From positions 11,172,501-11,236,500 of the forward strand of contig NZ_JACHMB010000001.1 in assembly GCF_014204795.1 (NCBI RefSeq): a stretch of 64,000 bases of DNA, read 5' to 3'. Source of the stretch: Nonomuraea jabiensis. GTDB lineage: Bacteria > Actinomycetota > Actinomycetes > Streptosporangiales > Streptosporangiaceae. Shown piece after piece: positions 50,961-58,444 of the stretch. The translations under genes and the position numbers were made by a program. The notes under the pieces are model-generated. The model saw only the letters and a program-made list of their open reading frames with translations, did not search any database and had not been told where the DNA came from. Each line of letters begins with the position of its first letter. Position 1 is the stretch's first letter.

Positions 50961-52183
50961 GCGGCGGTGTGGTCGCGCACGGCCGCGATCACGGCCGCTG
51001 CGCCGTCCTCCGCCTGGATCCGGGTCGCGAGCGCCGCGGCCCTGCGCCGGTAGGAGTCCTCCGTCACGGCGACGTGGAGCGCGGCGCCCAGCCGTTCGGC
51101 GGACAGGCGCCGGAACGGGATGGCGTCGAGCGCCACACCGAGCGCGGTCAGCCGGGACGCCCACAGCGGCTGGTCGTTCACCGCGGGCAGGCCCACCGCC
51201 GGGACGCCGGCCCGCAGCCCCGCCCCGGTGGTGCCGCTGCCGCAGTGGTGCGCCACGGCCGCCATCCGCGGGAACAACCAGTCGTGCGGCACATCTCCCA
51301 CCCCCAACACGTCGTCACCCAGAGGCCCGGACACGCCCGTCTGCAGCACGCCGCGCAAGCCGGCCCGCCGCAGGGCGCGTACGGCGAGGTCGGTGAACTC
51401 CTCGGCGCGCGCCGCCGCCTGACTGCCGAACCCGATGAAGACGGGCGGCGGCCCCGACCCGACGAAGTCCGCCAGGACGCCGTCCGGCACCCAGCCCGGC
51501 GGGCGTGGCGGCCACCAGTAGCCCCGTACCTCCAGCCCCTCCCGCCAGTCCGCCGGGCGCGGCAGCACCAGCGGGCTGTAGCCGTGGACGACCCGCCACC
51601 GGGTGGACTCGCGACGCCGGTAGACGGCGCGCGAGCTCATCGGCGGCAGCCCGAGCCGGGCCCGCAGCCTTCTCGCCGACCCGACGTGTACGGGCGACGG
51701 CACGGCGAACGCCAGCCGGGCCGCGGCGCGGTTGCCCCACCGTCCGAACGAGCGGCCGAGAGCGCTCATGACCGGCGGGAAGTCGCCGGTGGGCTCCACC
51801 GGCTGCAGGTGCACCCCCATGCTCGGTACGCCCATCGCCTCGGCCACGTGATACCCGGCCGAGGCGGCCACGCCGAGAAGGAGGATGTCGGCACCCCGTT
51901 CGGCCGCCTCGACGATGCCGTCGGTCACCTGCGTGGCGTACTGGGCGAACATCCGGGCCTTGGCGGCGAGGGAGACCCGGACGCCACCCTTGGCCGAGGC
52001 CAGCAGCGGGAGCGGGTCGCCGGGGATGGCCCGGTGCTCCAGCCCTGCGCCGGTCACGAGCTCCGCGTAGGGCTCGTGCGCGGCGATGGCGACCTGGTGA
52101 CCGGCTTCGCGTAACCGCGCGCCCAGTCCGGTGTACGGCGCCACGTCGCCCCGCGTGCCCACTCCGATGATCAGAACTCTCAT
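50951..52183 (-). CDS. GT1-family (MGT-type) glycosyltransferase
   Basis: 410 residues from the ATG at 52183 (GGGGGTGG upstream). A GT-B fold with an N-terminal G-T-R-G-D-V-A-P-Y acceptor-site loop and C-terminal nucleotide-sugar motif H-H-C-G-S-G-T-T-G-A-G-L with P-A-V-N-D-Q-P-L-W. The family glycosylates macrolides, sterols and other hydrophobic small molecules, often for self-resistance. Divergent from a TetR gene with two palindromes between, suggesting induction by the acceptor compound. Confidence 0.92.
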   Translation of the reverse strand: MRVLIIGVGTRGDVAPYTGLGARLREAGHQVAIAAHEPYAELVTGAGLEHRAIPGDPLPLLASAKGGVRVSLAAKARMFAQYATQVTDGIVEAAERGADILLLGVAASAGYHVAEAMGVPSMGVHLQPVEPTGDFPPVMSALGRSFGRWGNRAAARLAFAVPSPVHVGSARRLRARLGLPPMSSRAVYRRRESTRWRVVHGYSPLVLPRPADWREGLEVRGYWWPPRPPGWVPDGVLADFVGSGPPPVFIGFGSQAAARAEEFTDLAVRALRRAGLRGVLQTGVSGPLGDDVLGVGDVPHDWLFPRMAAVAHHCGSGTTGAGLRAGVPAVGLPAVNDQPLWASRLTALGVALDAIPFRRLSAERLGAALHVAVTEDSYRRRAAALATRIQAEDGAAAVIAAVRDHTAAPR

Positions 52184-52193
52184 GACCACCCCC

Positions 52194-52219
52194 GTTTACA
52201 ATGCAGTCGCATGGTAAAC
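52194..52219. promoter_or_regulatory. TetR operator 1
   Basis: 26-bp palindrome with arms GTTTACaATGC and GCATgGTAAAC, one mismatch pair, directly before the glycosyltransferase start. Confidence 0.8.
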
Positions 52220-52232
52220 ACGGCCTGCCCGC

Positions 52233-52259
52233 GTTTTCAATACAGCTGCATGGGAAAAC
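52233..52259. promoter_or_regulatory. TetR operator 2
   Basis: Related palindrome with arms GTTTTCaAT and ATgGGAAAAC around CAGCTG, ending four bases before the tetR start. It shares its layout (Cag..GCATgG) with operator 1. Confidence 0.75.
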
Positions 52260-52262
52260 CGG

Positions 52263-52847
52263 ATGCCTAAGATCGTCGACCACGAAGCCCGGCGGCGGCA
52301 CATCGCCGACGCCGTCCACCGCCTCATCGACGCCAAGGGGCTGGACAGCGTCAGCCTCCGGGAGGTCGCGGCGGAGGCCGGGATCTCCATGGGGGCGGTG
52401 CAGTACTACTTCAGCACCAAGGACGAGATGCTCCTGCTGGCCCTGGAACACCTGAACACGCGGATCCGGCTCCGGGTGGCCTCCGCGGACCAGAGCGATC
52501 CCCTGGCGCTGCTGCGGGTGGCGATCCTGGAACTGCTGCCGCTGGACGAGAACCGCCGCTCCGAGTCCCGCATCGGGCTGGCGTTCCTGGCCAGGTCGGT
52601 GGTGGCCGACGAGGTGGCGGAGCCGCTGCGGGCTGGGCTGCCGTACGTGATGGCGTTCTACATCGACCAGATCAGGGCCGCGCAGGCCGCCGGGCAAGTG
52701 GCCGCCGACCTGGACGCGGAGAAGGAGGCGAGCATTCTGTTCGCTTTCGCCCAGGGCATGGTGCATCCGACCCTGGTCGGCCATTACTCGCCGGAGGCCG
52801 TCGTGGCGGCGGTCGACTATCACCTGGACCGGCTGCGGGCACGGTGA
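52263..52847 (+). CDS. TetR-family regulator of the glycosyltransferase
   Basis: 194 residues. Helix-turn-helix near 10-55 (S-V-S-L-R-E-V-A-A-E-A-G-I-S, then A-V-Q-Y-Y-F-S-T-K-D-E-M) and a TetR_C ligand domain. Divergent from the glycosyltransferase, with two operators in between; likely represses both genes. Confidence 0.92.
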   Translation: MPKIVDHEARRRHIADAVHRLIDAKGLDSVSLREVAAEAGISMGAVQYYFSTKDEMLLLALEHLNTRIRLRVASADQSDPLALLRVAILELLPLDENRRSESRIGLAFLARSVVADEVAEPLRAGLPYVMAFYIDQIRAAQAAGQVAADLDAEKEASILFAFAQGMVHPTLVGHYSPEAVVAAVDYHLDRLRAR

Positions 52848-53057
52848 TGCGAGTCTTGACGTACTTGGCCCGGTGAAGCGCGTGGCGGCCGCTCCTGGGG
52901 GTTCCGCACCTGCTTCTGCTCAACGACAACCGCGCCGCACGGTTCGGCCCAACCGGGCCGGAGCCGACCGAGTTCACCGCAACGACGGCGTCCGACGGCT
53001 CGTCGAGTGAACGGCGCCCGCGTTGTGCTTACCGGCTCGTCGGGCCATGATTTCGGA

Positions 53058-53618
53058 ATGGTCGAGAACGTAGATTCATCCTCGGATGGCGTGGCCGAAC
53101 TCACGTACGACCTGGGTTATCACGGGCTGCTTGAGCGTCTTCGATCTCAGGGGCGCCAGTCAACGGCTTCAAGTGCCCTTGAAATCAAGCCCGACGAGCT
53201 GTTGACGATCGGCGAGCTGGCCAGGACCACCGGCGTGGCCACCTCGGCGTTGCGTTACTGGGAGGAGCTCGGACTGCTCCCCGCCCCGACCCGGGTCGCG
53301 GGCCAACGGCGCTACCCCGCCTCCGCGATGGCGATCGTCGGCCTGATCCTGTCGTTGCGGGACATCGGTTTCTCGCTGCGCGAGCTGAAAGTGCTCATCA
53401 CCTCTCGTTACGAGGACGTCGACGCCTGGCGCGAGCTCCATGAGCGCAAGCTCACCGAACTCGACGAACGGATCGCCCAGGCGCAGGCCGCGCGCACCGC
53501 CATCGCCCACGGCCTGGCCTGCGGGCACCCGGAGGGCATCTTCCACTGCCCCACCTTCGCCCGCGTCATCGCCGCCCGCCTCGCCGGCTCCCCCCTAAAC
53601 GAGGCCCACTCCCAGTGA
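53058..53618 (+). CDS. MerR-family regulator
   Basis: 186 residues from the ATG at 53058; a GTG at 53007 is also open and neither has a good ribosome site. The winged helix begins about residue 45 (L-L-T-I-G-E-L-A-R-T-T-G-V, then L-R-Y-W-E-E-L-G-L-L-P and Q-R-R-Y) after a non-conserved N-terminal extension. A coiled coil and Cys-containing tail follow (C-G-H-P-E-G and F-H-C-P), possibly metal-sensing. Its stop codon lies inside the first repeat of the array at 53607. Bases 52848-53057 hold nothing recognised. Confidence 0.85.
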   Translation: MVENVDSSSDGVAELTYDLGYHGLLERLRSQGRQSTASSALEIKPDELLTIGELARTTGVATSALRYWEELGLLPAPTRVAGQRRYPASAMAIVGLILSLRDIGFSLRELKVLITSRYEDVDAWRELHERKLTELDERIAQAQAARTAIAHGLACGHPEGIFHCPTFARVIAARLAGSPLNEAHSQ

Positions 53619-53815
53619 TCACCTCCACCACACAGACCCCCTCGATAACGTCCACTCCCACTGATCACCTCGCCCGATCCGCCCTCCAGGACGCCCAGTC
53701 CCACTGATTACCTCCACCACCCGCCACCTCACCGACCCCCTCCATAACGCGCACCTCCACTGATCACTTCACCGGATCCCCTTCCATGAGGCCGACTCTC
53801 GCTGATCACTTCAGC
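53607..53815. repeat. Array of CTGATCACCTCCACC repeats
   Basis: Five copies near 53607, 53653, 53696, 53752 and 53793 of a (C/T)CCCACTGATCACCTC block, spacing 41-56 bases, with CATAACG halfway in two spacers. The palindromic TGATCA supplies the stop of the merR gene (first copy) on one strand and of the NB-ARC gene (last copy) on the other. Confidence 0.75.
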
Positions 53816-55965
53816 CGGAGACTCCGGCGGGCGCGCTCCAGGTCTTCCCTGGCGGTCTTGGTCAGTGTCTGCTCGGGCCCCATGACCGCCTCGAACCGGT
53901 TCACGACCCACTCGTACTCGGCGAGCGCGTCCGCGGTCCGTCCCACTGCCTCGTACGCCGTGGCCAGGCCGTGCCGGGTGATCAGCGTGTCGGGATGGTC
54001 GGCGCCCAGCAGCCGCGCCTGTTCCCCGGCGACGTGCTCGTACAGCTGAACGGCCTCATCGGCCCTGCCCGCCGCCTTGTAGGCGCGCGCGAGCTGTCCC
54101 TTGACGACCCAGGTATCGGGATAGTCCTGATCGAAGAGCCGCTCGTGATCGGCTATCAGCCGCTGGAACAGCTCGATGCCGCGCTCGGGCCGGCCGCCCT
54201 CGACGTTGGTGTAGGCCTGGAAATAGCGCGCCGCGAGCAGGGTGGGATGGCCGGGTTCGAGCGCCCGCTGCTGGTCGGCCACCACCTGCTCGATCATCGG
54301 CACCGCCTCCGGCGCCCTGCCTCCCATCGTGTACGAGAAGGCCACCGACGCGCGTGACCACAACGTATCCGGATGATCGTCACCGAGGACGTGGGCGCGA
54401 TCGGCCGCGACGCGCTGGTAGAGGGCGGCGGCCTTCATGACCTGGCCGGCGTACTCGAAGGCGTGCGCCAGCGTGTGCGTGGCCGCGAGGGTGTCCGGAT
54501 GCTCGGCCCCCAGGAGCTTCTCGCGTCCCCTGGCGACGGCTTCGGCGACCGGGGCGGCCCGGAGCCCGTCGTTGAGATAGACCAGATGGGAGGCCACGAC
54601 GTGGCGTACCCGCAGGACGAGCTCGGCCGCCGCGCGCATGTGCGCGAACTCCCCCTCGGGGACCTGCTCCACGGCCTCCCACAAGGCCGCCCCGTGCTCG
54701 GCCACCGCCATGATCATGGGGAACTTCCGCCAGGTGTCCTGGTCGGAGATGTCCTCGACCGCCACGCGCAGCCGTTGCCCGGCTGTCTCGACCAGCTCGG
54801 CCAGGGTTCGGTCGCGCCCGGCCTGATCGCGTACCGCACGCCGGACGAGACGGTGGACGAACGCGGTCGTGTCGCTCCCGCCGAAGGTGACCAGCGATCG
54901 GGCGCCCAGCTCGGCCAGCGCGGGTTCCGCCTGCGGGCCGAGCAGCTCGAACCCGACGCCGGAGGTCGACAGCACGGACAACTCGCCGAGCAGCCGTGCG
55001 GCCTCCGGACTGGTCTGCCCGACCGACAACATGATCGCCTGCGCGACTCCGGTGGGGTACGGCTCGCCGCGAGGCCGCGCGAGGAGCACCTCGATGGGGG
55101 TGGCGTGCAGCCGCCCCAGGTAGGACTCGCACGACAGGCGCGGCGGGCCCACCAGGGCGGCCGCGGCGATGCCCAGGGCGAGCGGCAGTCGGTCCAGTTC
55201 CTCGGCAAGCGACCGGAAGCCGCCGTCGTCCGCGCCCACCCGCGTACGGAGATACTTCACCGCCTCGGCCTCCGTGAACTGCTCCACCGTCACCATCGTG
55301 GCGAGCCGTTCGAACGAATGATCATTGGTGGTGATCAGTACGCGCGCTCGGCCGTGGGACGGGAGCAGCGGCGCCAGCAGATCGGGGTCCGTCGCGTTGT
55401 CGAACACGACCAGATACGGCTCCCGCCGCTCCTGAAGCCAGGCTCTGACCTTGCGGGCCACGGACGCCGGGTCGTCCGCGTCGTTACGTAACCCGGCCTC
55501 GGTGGCCAGCTGGTCCACGGAACCGTGAAGCTGCTCGACGGTCTCGGCGTGCAGCCACGCCACCGGAATGCCGCGTTCGATGCAGCGCCGGGCGTAGGCG
55601 GCCGCCAGGTGGGTCTTGCCCACGCCGCGCCCCCCGACCAGCGCGCACACCGCGGCCGTGCGGCGTGCGGAGAACAGCTTGTCGATGCGCTCGCTCAGAT
55701 CCGAACGCGGCTGGAAGGCCTTCGGCTCGCGCGGCACGTCACCGACCGTACGCGGGTCCCGCTTCGAACCGGGTGGCGGTCCGGTGCCCGGCTCCGGCTG
55801 CCCGGCCCAGATGGCGAGCGGCGTTCCGGGGAGCAGGACGACCAGACCGACGACGATGCTCGTGCTGTCCAGCCCGAGCCCGTTCGCCACACAGATCCAC
55901 CAGGCCAGAACCCCGGCCGTGGACGGGACCGTCGCCGCGATCACGACCTTGAGCCAGCGCGGCAT
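53806..55965 (-). CDS. NB-ARC/STAND ATPase with TPR repeats and N-terminal membrane helices
   Basis: 719 residues from the ATG at 55965. Two hydrophobic segments (5-25, 36-54), a linker, then a nucleotide-binding domain with Walker A G-G-R-G-V-G-K-T-H at 111-119, Walker B-like L-V-V-F-D-N and R-V-L-I-T-T-N sensor. A helical middle follows, then kinesin-light-chain-type TPRs (repeated H-P-D-T-L with A-L-x-x-Y) in the last 250 residues. STAND proteins oligomerise on sensing a ligand; roles include signalling and, in some families, phage defence. No effector domain is evident besides the membrane helices. Confidence 0.85.
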   Translation of the reverse strand: MPRWLKVVIAATVPSTAGVLAWWICVANGLGLDSTSIVVGLVVLLPGTPLAIWAGQPEPGTGPPPGSKRDPRTVGDVPREPKAFQPRSDLSERIDKLFSARRTAAVCALVGGRGVGKTHLAAAYARRCIERGIPVAWLHAETVEQLHGSVDQLATEAGLRNDADDPASVARKVRAWLQERREPYLVVFDNATDPDLLAPLLPSHGRARVLITTNDHSFERLATMVTVEQFTEAEAVKYLRTRVGADDGGFRSLAEELDRLPLALGIAAAALVGPPRLSCESYLGRLHATPIEVLLARPRGEPYPTGVAQAIMLSVGQTSPEAARLLGELSVLSTSGVGFELLGPQAEPALAELGARSLVTFGGSDTTAFVHRLVRRAVRDQAGRDRTLAELVETAGQRLRVAVEDISDQDTWRKFPMIMAVAEHGAALWEAVEQVPEGEFAHMRAAAELVLRVRHVVASHLVYLNDGLRAAPVAEAVARGREKLLGAEHPDTLAATHTLAHAFEYAGQVMKAAALYQRVAADRAHVLGDDHPDTLWSRASVAFSYTMGGRAPEAVPMIEQVVADQQRALEPGHPTLLAARYFQAYTNVEGGRPERGIELFQRLIADHERLFDQDYPDTWVVKGQLARAYKAAGRADEAVQLYEHVAGEQARLLGADHPDTLITRHGLATAYEAVGRTADALAEYEWVVNRFEAVMGPEQTLTKTAREDLERARRSLRLK

Positions 55966-56118
55966 CTCAGCCCTTTCTGCGCAGGAACGGTTCAGCGATG
56001 TATCGGAAGGCCGTACTCGACGAGTGTCACACGCCGCCATCCCCTTGTCGCGGGCCGATCACGAGAGCACTCGCCGCCGGCACCACAAACCATGAGCTTC
56101 CAGATCCCTCACGCGCGA

Positions 56119-56622
56119 CCCCGAACCCGCCACCCCAGACCAGCCGTCCCAAACCAGCCGTCCCAAACCAGCCGTCCCAAACCAGCCACCCCAAACCAGC
56201 CACCCCAAACCAGCCACCCCAAACCAGCCACCCCAAACCAGCCACCCCAAACCAGCCACCCCAAACCAGCCACCCCAAACCAGCCACCCCAAACCAGCCA
56301 CCCCAAACCAGCCACCCCAAACCAGCCACCCCAAACCAGCCACCCCAAACCAGCCACCCCAAACCAGCCACCCCAAACCAGCCACCCCAAACCAGCCACC
56401 CCAAACCAGCCACCCCAGACCCGCCACCCCAGACCCGCCACCCCAGACCCGCCACCCCAGACCCGCCACCCCAGACCCGCCACCCCAGACCCGCCACCCC
56501 AGACCCGCCACCCCAGACCCGCCACCCCAGACCCGCCACCCCAGACCAGCCATCCCAGACCAGCCATCCCAGACCAGCCACGCCAGACCAGCCACGCCAG
56601 ACCAGCCATCCCAGACCGGCGA
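56119..56622. repeat. Minisatellite: 36 tandem 14-bp units
   Basis: 504 bases made of 36 consecutive 14-mers. In order: CCCCGAACCCGCCA, CCCCAGACCAGCCG, two TCCCAAACCAGCCG, one TCCCAAACCAGCCA, sixteen CCCCAAACCAGCCA, nine CCCCAGACCCGCCA, one CCCCAGACCAGCCA, two TCCCAGACCAGCCA, two CGCCAGACCAGCCA, one TCCCAGACCGGCGA. Variants occur in homogeneous blocks, the mark of slippage expansion. Fills the 800-base gap between divergent genes (55966-56770). Open frames through it on both strands are by-products of the repeat. Confidence 0.97.
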
Positions 56623-56703
56623 TCCCGGTCCCCGAAGTCGCAGCGCCCCTCGCCTCGAATGCGACCCATCTGCCCGCGCCCGGGAGCGCTCGTGTTGTCC
56701 GCC

Positions 56704-56745
56704 ATGCAAGCGCGCTTGCATACATTGCGTCCATTGCATGCAATG
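56704..56745. promoter_or_regulatory. Two perfect palindromes upstream of gntR-osmC
   Basis: ATGCAAGCGCGCTTGCAT (56704-56721) and CATTGCATGCAATG (56732-56745) are each perfectly self-complementary and share TGCA centres. They lie 26-67 bases before the gntR start; likely GntR autoregulatory operators. Confidence 0.7.
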
Positions 56746-56770
56746 CATGCCGTCCGCTAACCTGATCCGC

Positions 56771-57415
56771 ATGCAGACCGATGTGGCGCGGAGGCGGCTG
56801 CGGGAGTTGATCCTCGACGGCACGTACCCGCCCGGGGCGCGGTTGACCGAGATGGAGGTCGCGGCCGCCCTGGACATGAGCCGCACCCCCGTACGCGAGG
56901 CGCTCCGCGCGCTGACCGCCGACGGGCTCGTGCAGCCCTCCGGGCGCGGCGTGGTGGTCGTGGCGTTGGCGCAGGGCGACCTGGACGAGGCGTACCAGGT
57001 GCGGGCGGCACTCGAGGCGCTCACCGCCGAGCTGGCCGCCACCCGCCAGCGCGAGGGCCGCATCGCCCCCGCCGACCTCGCCGCGCTCCGTGAGATCGCG
57101 ATCGACACCGCCACGGCGACCACCGAGGGGCGGTTGGCCGAGGCCGTACGGCTCAACCGCCGCTTCCATCGAGTGATCGCCGAGCTGGCGGGCAACTCGA
57201 TGGCGCTGCACGCGCTGGAGCGCATCTGGGATCAGATCCAGGTGTCCACGTTGCGTTCGCTGGCGCCGCCGTCTCGGCACGCGTACGTGTCGGGCCAGCA
57301 CGAAGAGCTCGTCGCCGCGATCGTCCTGGGCCGTCCGGAGGAGGCCGCCAGGGTCGCCCGCGCGCACGTACTCGACACCCGTAACATCACCCACAGCGAG
57401 GAGGACCAAGCATGA
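56771..57415 (+). CDS. GntR-family (FCD) regulator
   Basis: 214 residues from the ATG at 56771. Winged helix (T-Y-P-P-G-A-R-L-T-E-M-E-V-A-A-A-L, then R-T-P-V-R-E-A-L-R-A-L) and FCD domain. An upstream in-frame ATG at 56738 overlaps the operator and is unlikely. No ribosome site, so perhaps leaderless. Overlaps osmC by 4 bases and so probably controls it. Confidence 0.9.
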   Translation: MQTDVARRRLRELILDGTYPPGARLTEMEVAAALDMSRTPVREALRALTADGLVQPSGRGVVVVALAQGDLDEAYQVRAALEALTAELAATRQREGRIAPADLAALREIAIDTATATTEGRLAEAVRLNRRFHRVIAELAGNSMALHALERIWDQIQVSTLRSLAPPSRHAYVSGQHEELVAAIVLGRPEEAARVARAHVLDTRNITHSEEDQA

Positions 57416-57885
57416 CCCGCGAACACACATATCCGGTCGTGGTGACCTGGACCGGCAACAAGGGCACCGGCACCAGTGGCTACCGTGACTACGGCCGCGA
57501 GCACGAGCTGACCGCCGAGGGTCCGCCGGCCATCGCGGGCAGTTCGGACCCGGCCTTCCGCGGCGACCCGACACGCTGGAACCCGGAGCAGCTCCTGGTC
57601 GGCGCGCTGTCCCAGTGCCACATGCTGTCGTATCTGCACAAGTGCGCCGTGGCGGGCGTCGTCGTCACCGAGTACGTCGACAACGCCGTCGGGACCATGG
57701 CCCAGACCACGGTCGGCGGCCACTTCACCGAGGCGGTGCTGCGCCCCTCGATCACCGTGACGTCGCCCGACATGGTCGATGCCGCCACCGAGCTGCACGA
57801 AGAAGCGCACAAGGCGTGTTTCATCGCCAGCTCTGTGAACTTCCCGGTACGCGTCGAGCCGACCATCCGCGTCGTGGAGCCGTAA
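57412..57885 (+). CDS. osmC: OsmC-family peroxiredoxin
   Basis: 157 residues; ATGA overlap with gntR. The two redox-active Cys of the family are present in L-S-Q-C-H-M-L and H-K-A-C-F-I (about 69 and 142), with the conserved N-P-E-Q-L-L-V-G-A. Reduces organic hydroperoxides in the cytoplasm. Its last codons are duplicated in the repeat that follows. Confidence 0.92.
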   Translation: MTREHTYPVVVTWTGNKGTGTSGYRDYGREHELTAEGPPAIAGSSDPAFRGDPTRWNPEQLLVGALSQCHMLSYLHKCAVAGVVVTEYVDNAVGTMAQTTVGGHFTEAVLRPSITVTSPDMVDAATELHEEAHKACFIASSVNFPVRVEPTIRVVEP

Positions 57886-57992
57886 GGTCGCCCGTCCCGG
57901 CAGGCAGGGGCCAGAGGCGCGTTGCCCGCTTCGTGGAGCCGTAGGTTCGCCCGTCCCCGGTAGGCAGGGGCCAGTGGGCGCGTTGCCCGCTC
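57873..57992. repeat. Two tandem copies of a 59-61 bp segment, third start
   Basis: Copy 1 (57873-57931) starts with the final osmC codons CGTGGAGCCGTA; copy 2 (57932-57992) is nearly identical, and a decayed third start CGTACGGCCG follows at 57993. Shared inner blocks: CGCCCGTCCC, GGCAGGGGCCAG and GCGCGTTGCCCGCT. Confidence 0.85.
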
Positions 57993-58002
57993 CGTACGGC
58001 CG

Positions 58003-58212
58003 ATGCTTGGTACGTGGCGGGCCGGAAACCGGTTGGATGTCGCCCTTCGCGCCCGGCAGGCTTGGAGCAATCCCTCTGGGTACCAGCCCGACGCGCCCCT
58101 GCTGATCGTGAACAGCGACGACTTCGGAATGCACCGGGCGATCAACGACGCGGTCGCGCGCTCGATCGACGAGAGGATCCCAGGCTCGATTCTCTGGCCC
58201 CGAATGCGCTGA
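58003..58212 (+). pseudogene. Fragment of a ChbG/YdjC-family carbohydrate deacetylase
   Basis: About 30 residues (58100-58190) read L-L-I-V-N-S-D-D-F-G-M-H then I-N-D-A-V-A-R-S-I-D-E, the N-terminal metal-binding strand of ChbG/HpnK/YdjC proteins (N-x-D-D-F-G). The frame ends at 58212 and the remaining about 200 residues are absent, so it is a truncated remnant. Bases 58213-58444 hold nothing recognised. Confidence 0.55.
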
Positions 58213-58444
58213 CCGCCGCCAACGTGCCGGCGGCCGGGTACGTACCACCGGCCCGAGCGCAGCATCTGCCGTCCTGACCAGGCGACGGCCGTCTACACGC
58301 ACGACGGGCAAGGGAGGGCCGGGAGATGAGGCTGTCGCGCGCCCTCTTCCCCCACCGATTGAGGGACAAGCCTTTCGTCGGTCCGGCTCGTCGCGGGCTG
58401 CGCCACCATGACGGGCTCGCGGGATGTTCCGCGGGGGGCGACCG

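Noticed and set aside
52848..53005. Possible transposase remnant between tetR and merR
   Set aside because: A short frame looked protein-like, but no recognisable motif or repeat ends were found.
56119..56622. CRISPR array
   Set aside because: Units are contiguous with no unique spacers, and no cas genes are in the window.
55998..57574. Proline/threonine/glutamine-rich or Gly/Trp-rich repeat proteins
   Set aside because: The 14-bp repeat is open in several frames on both strands; no ribosome site, and flanking residues are not protein-like.
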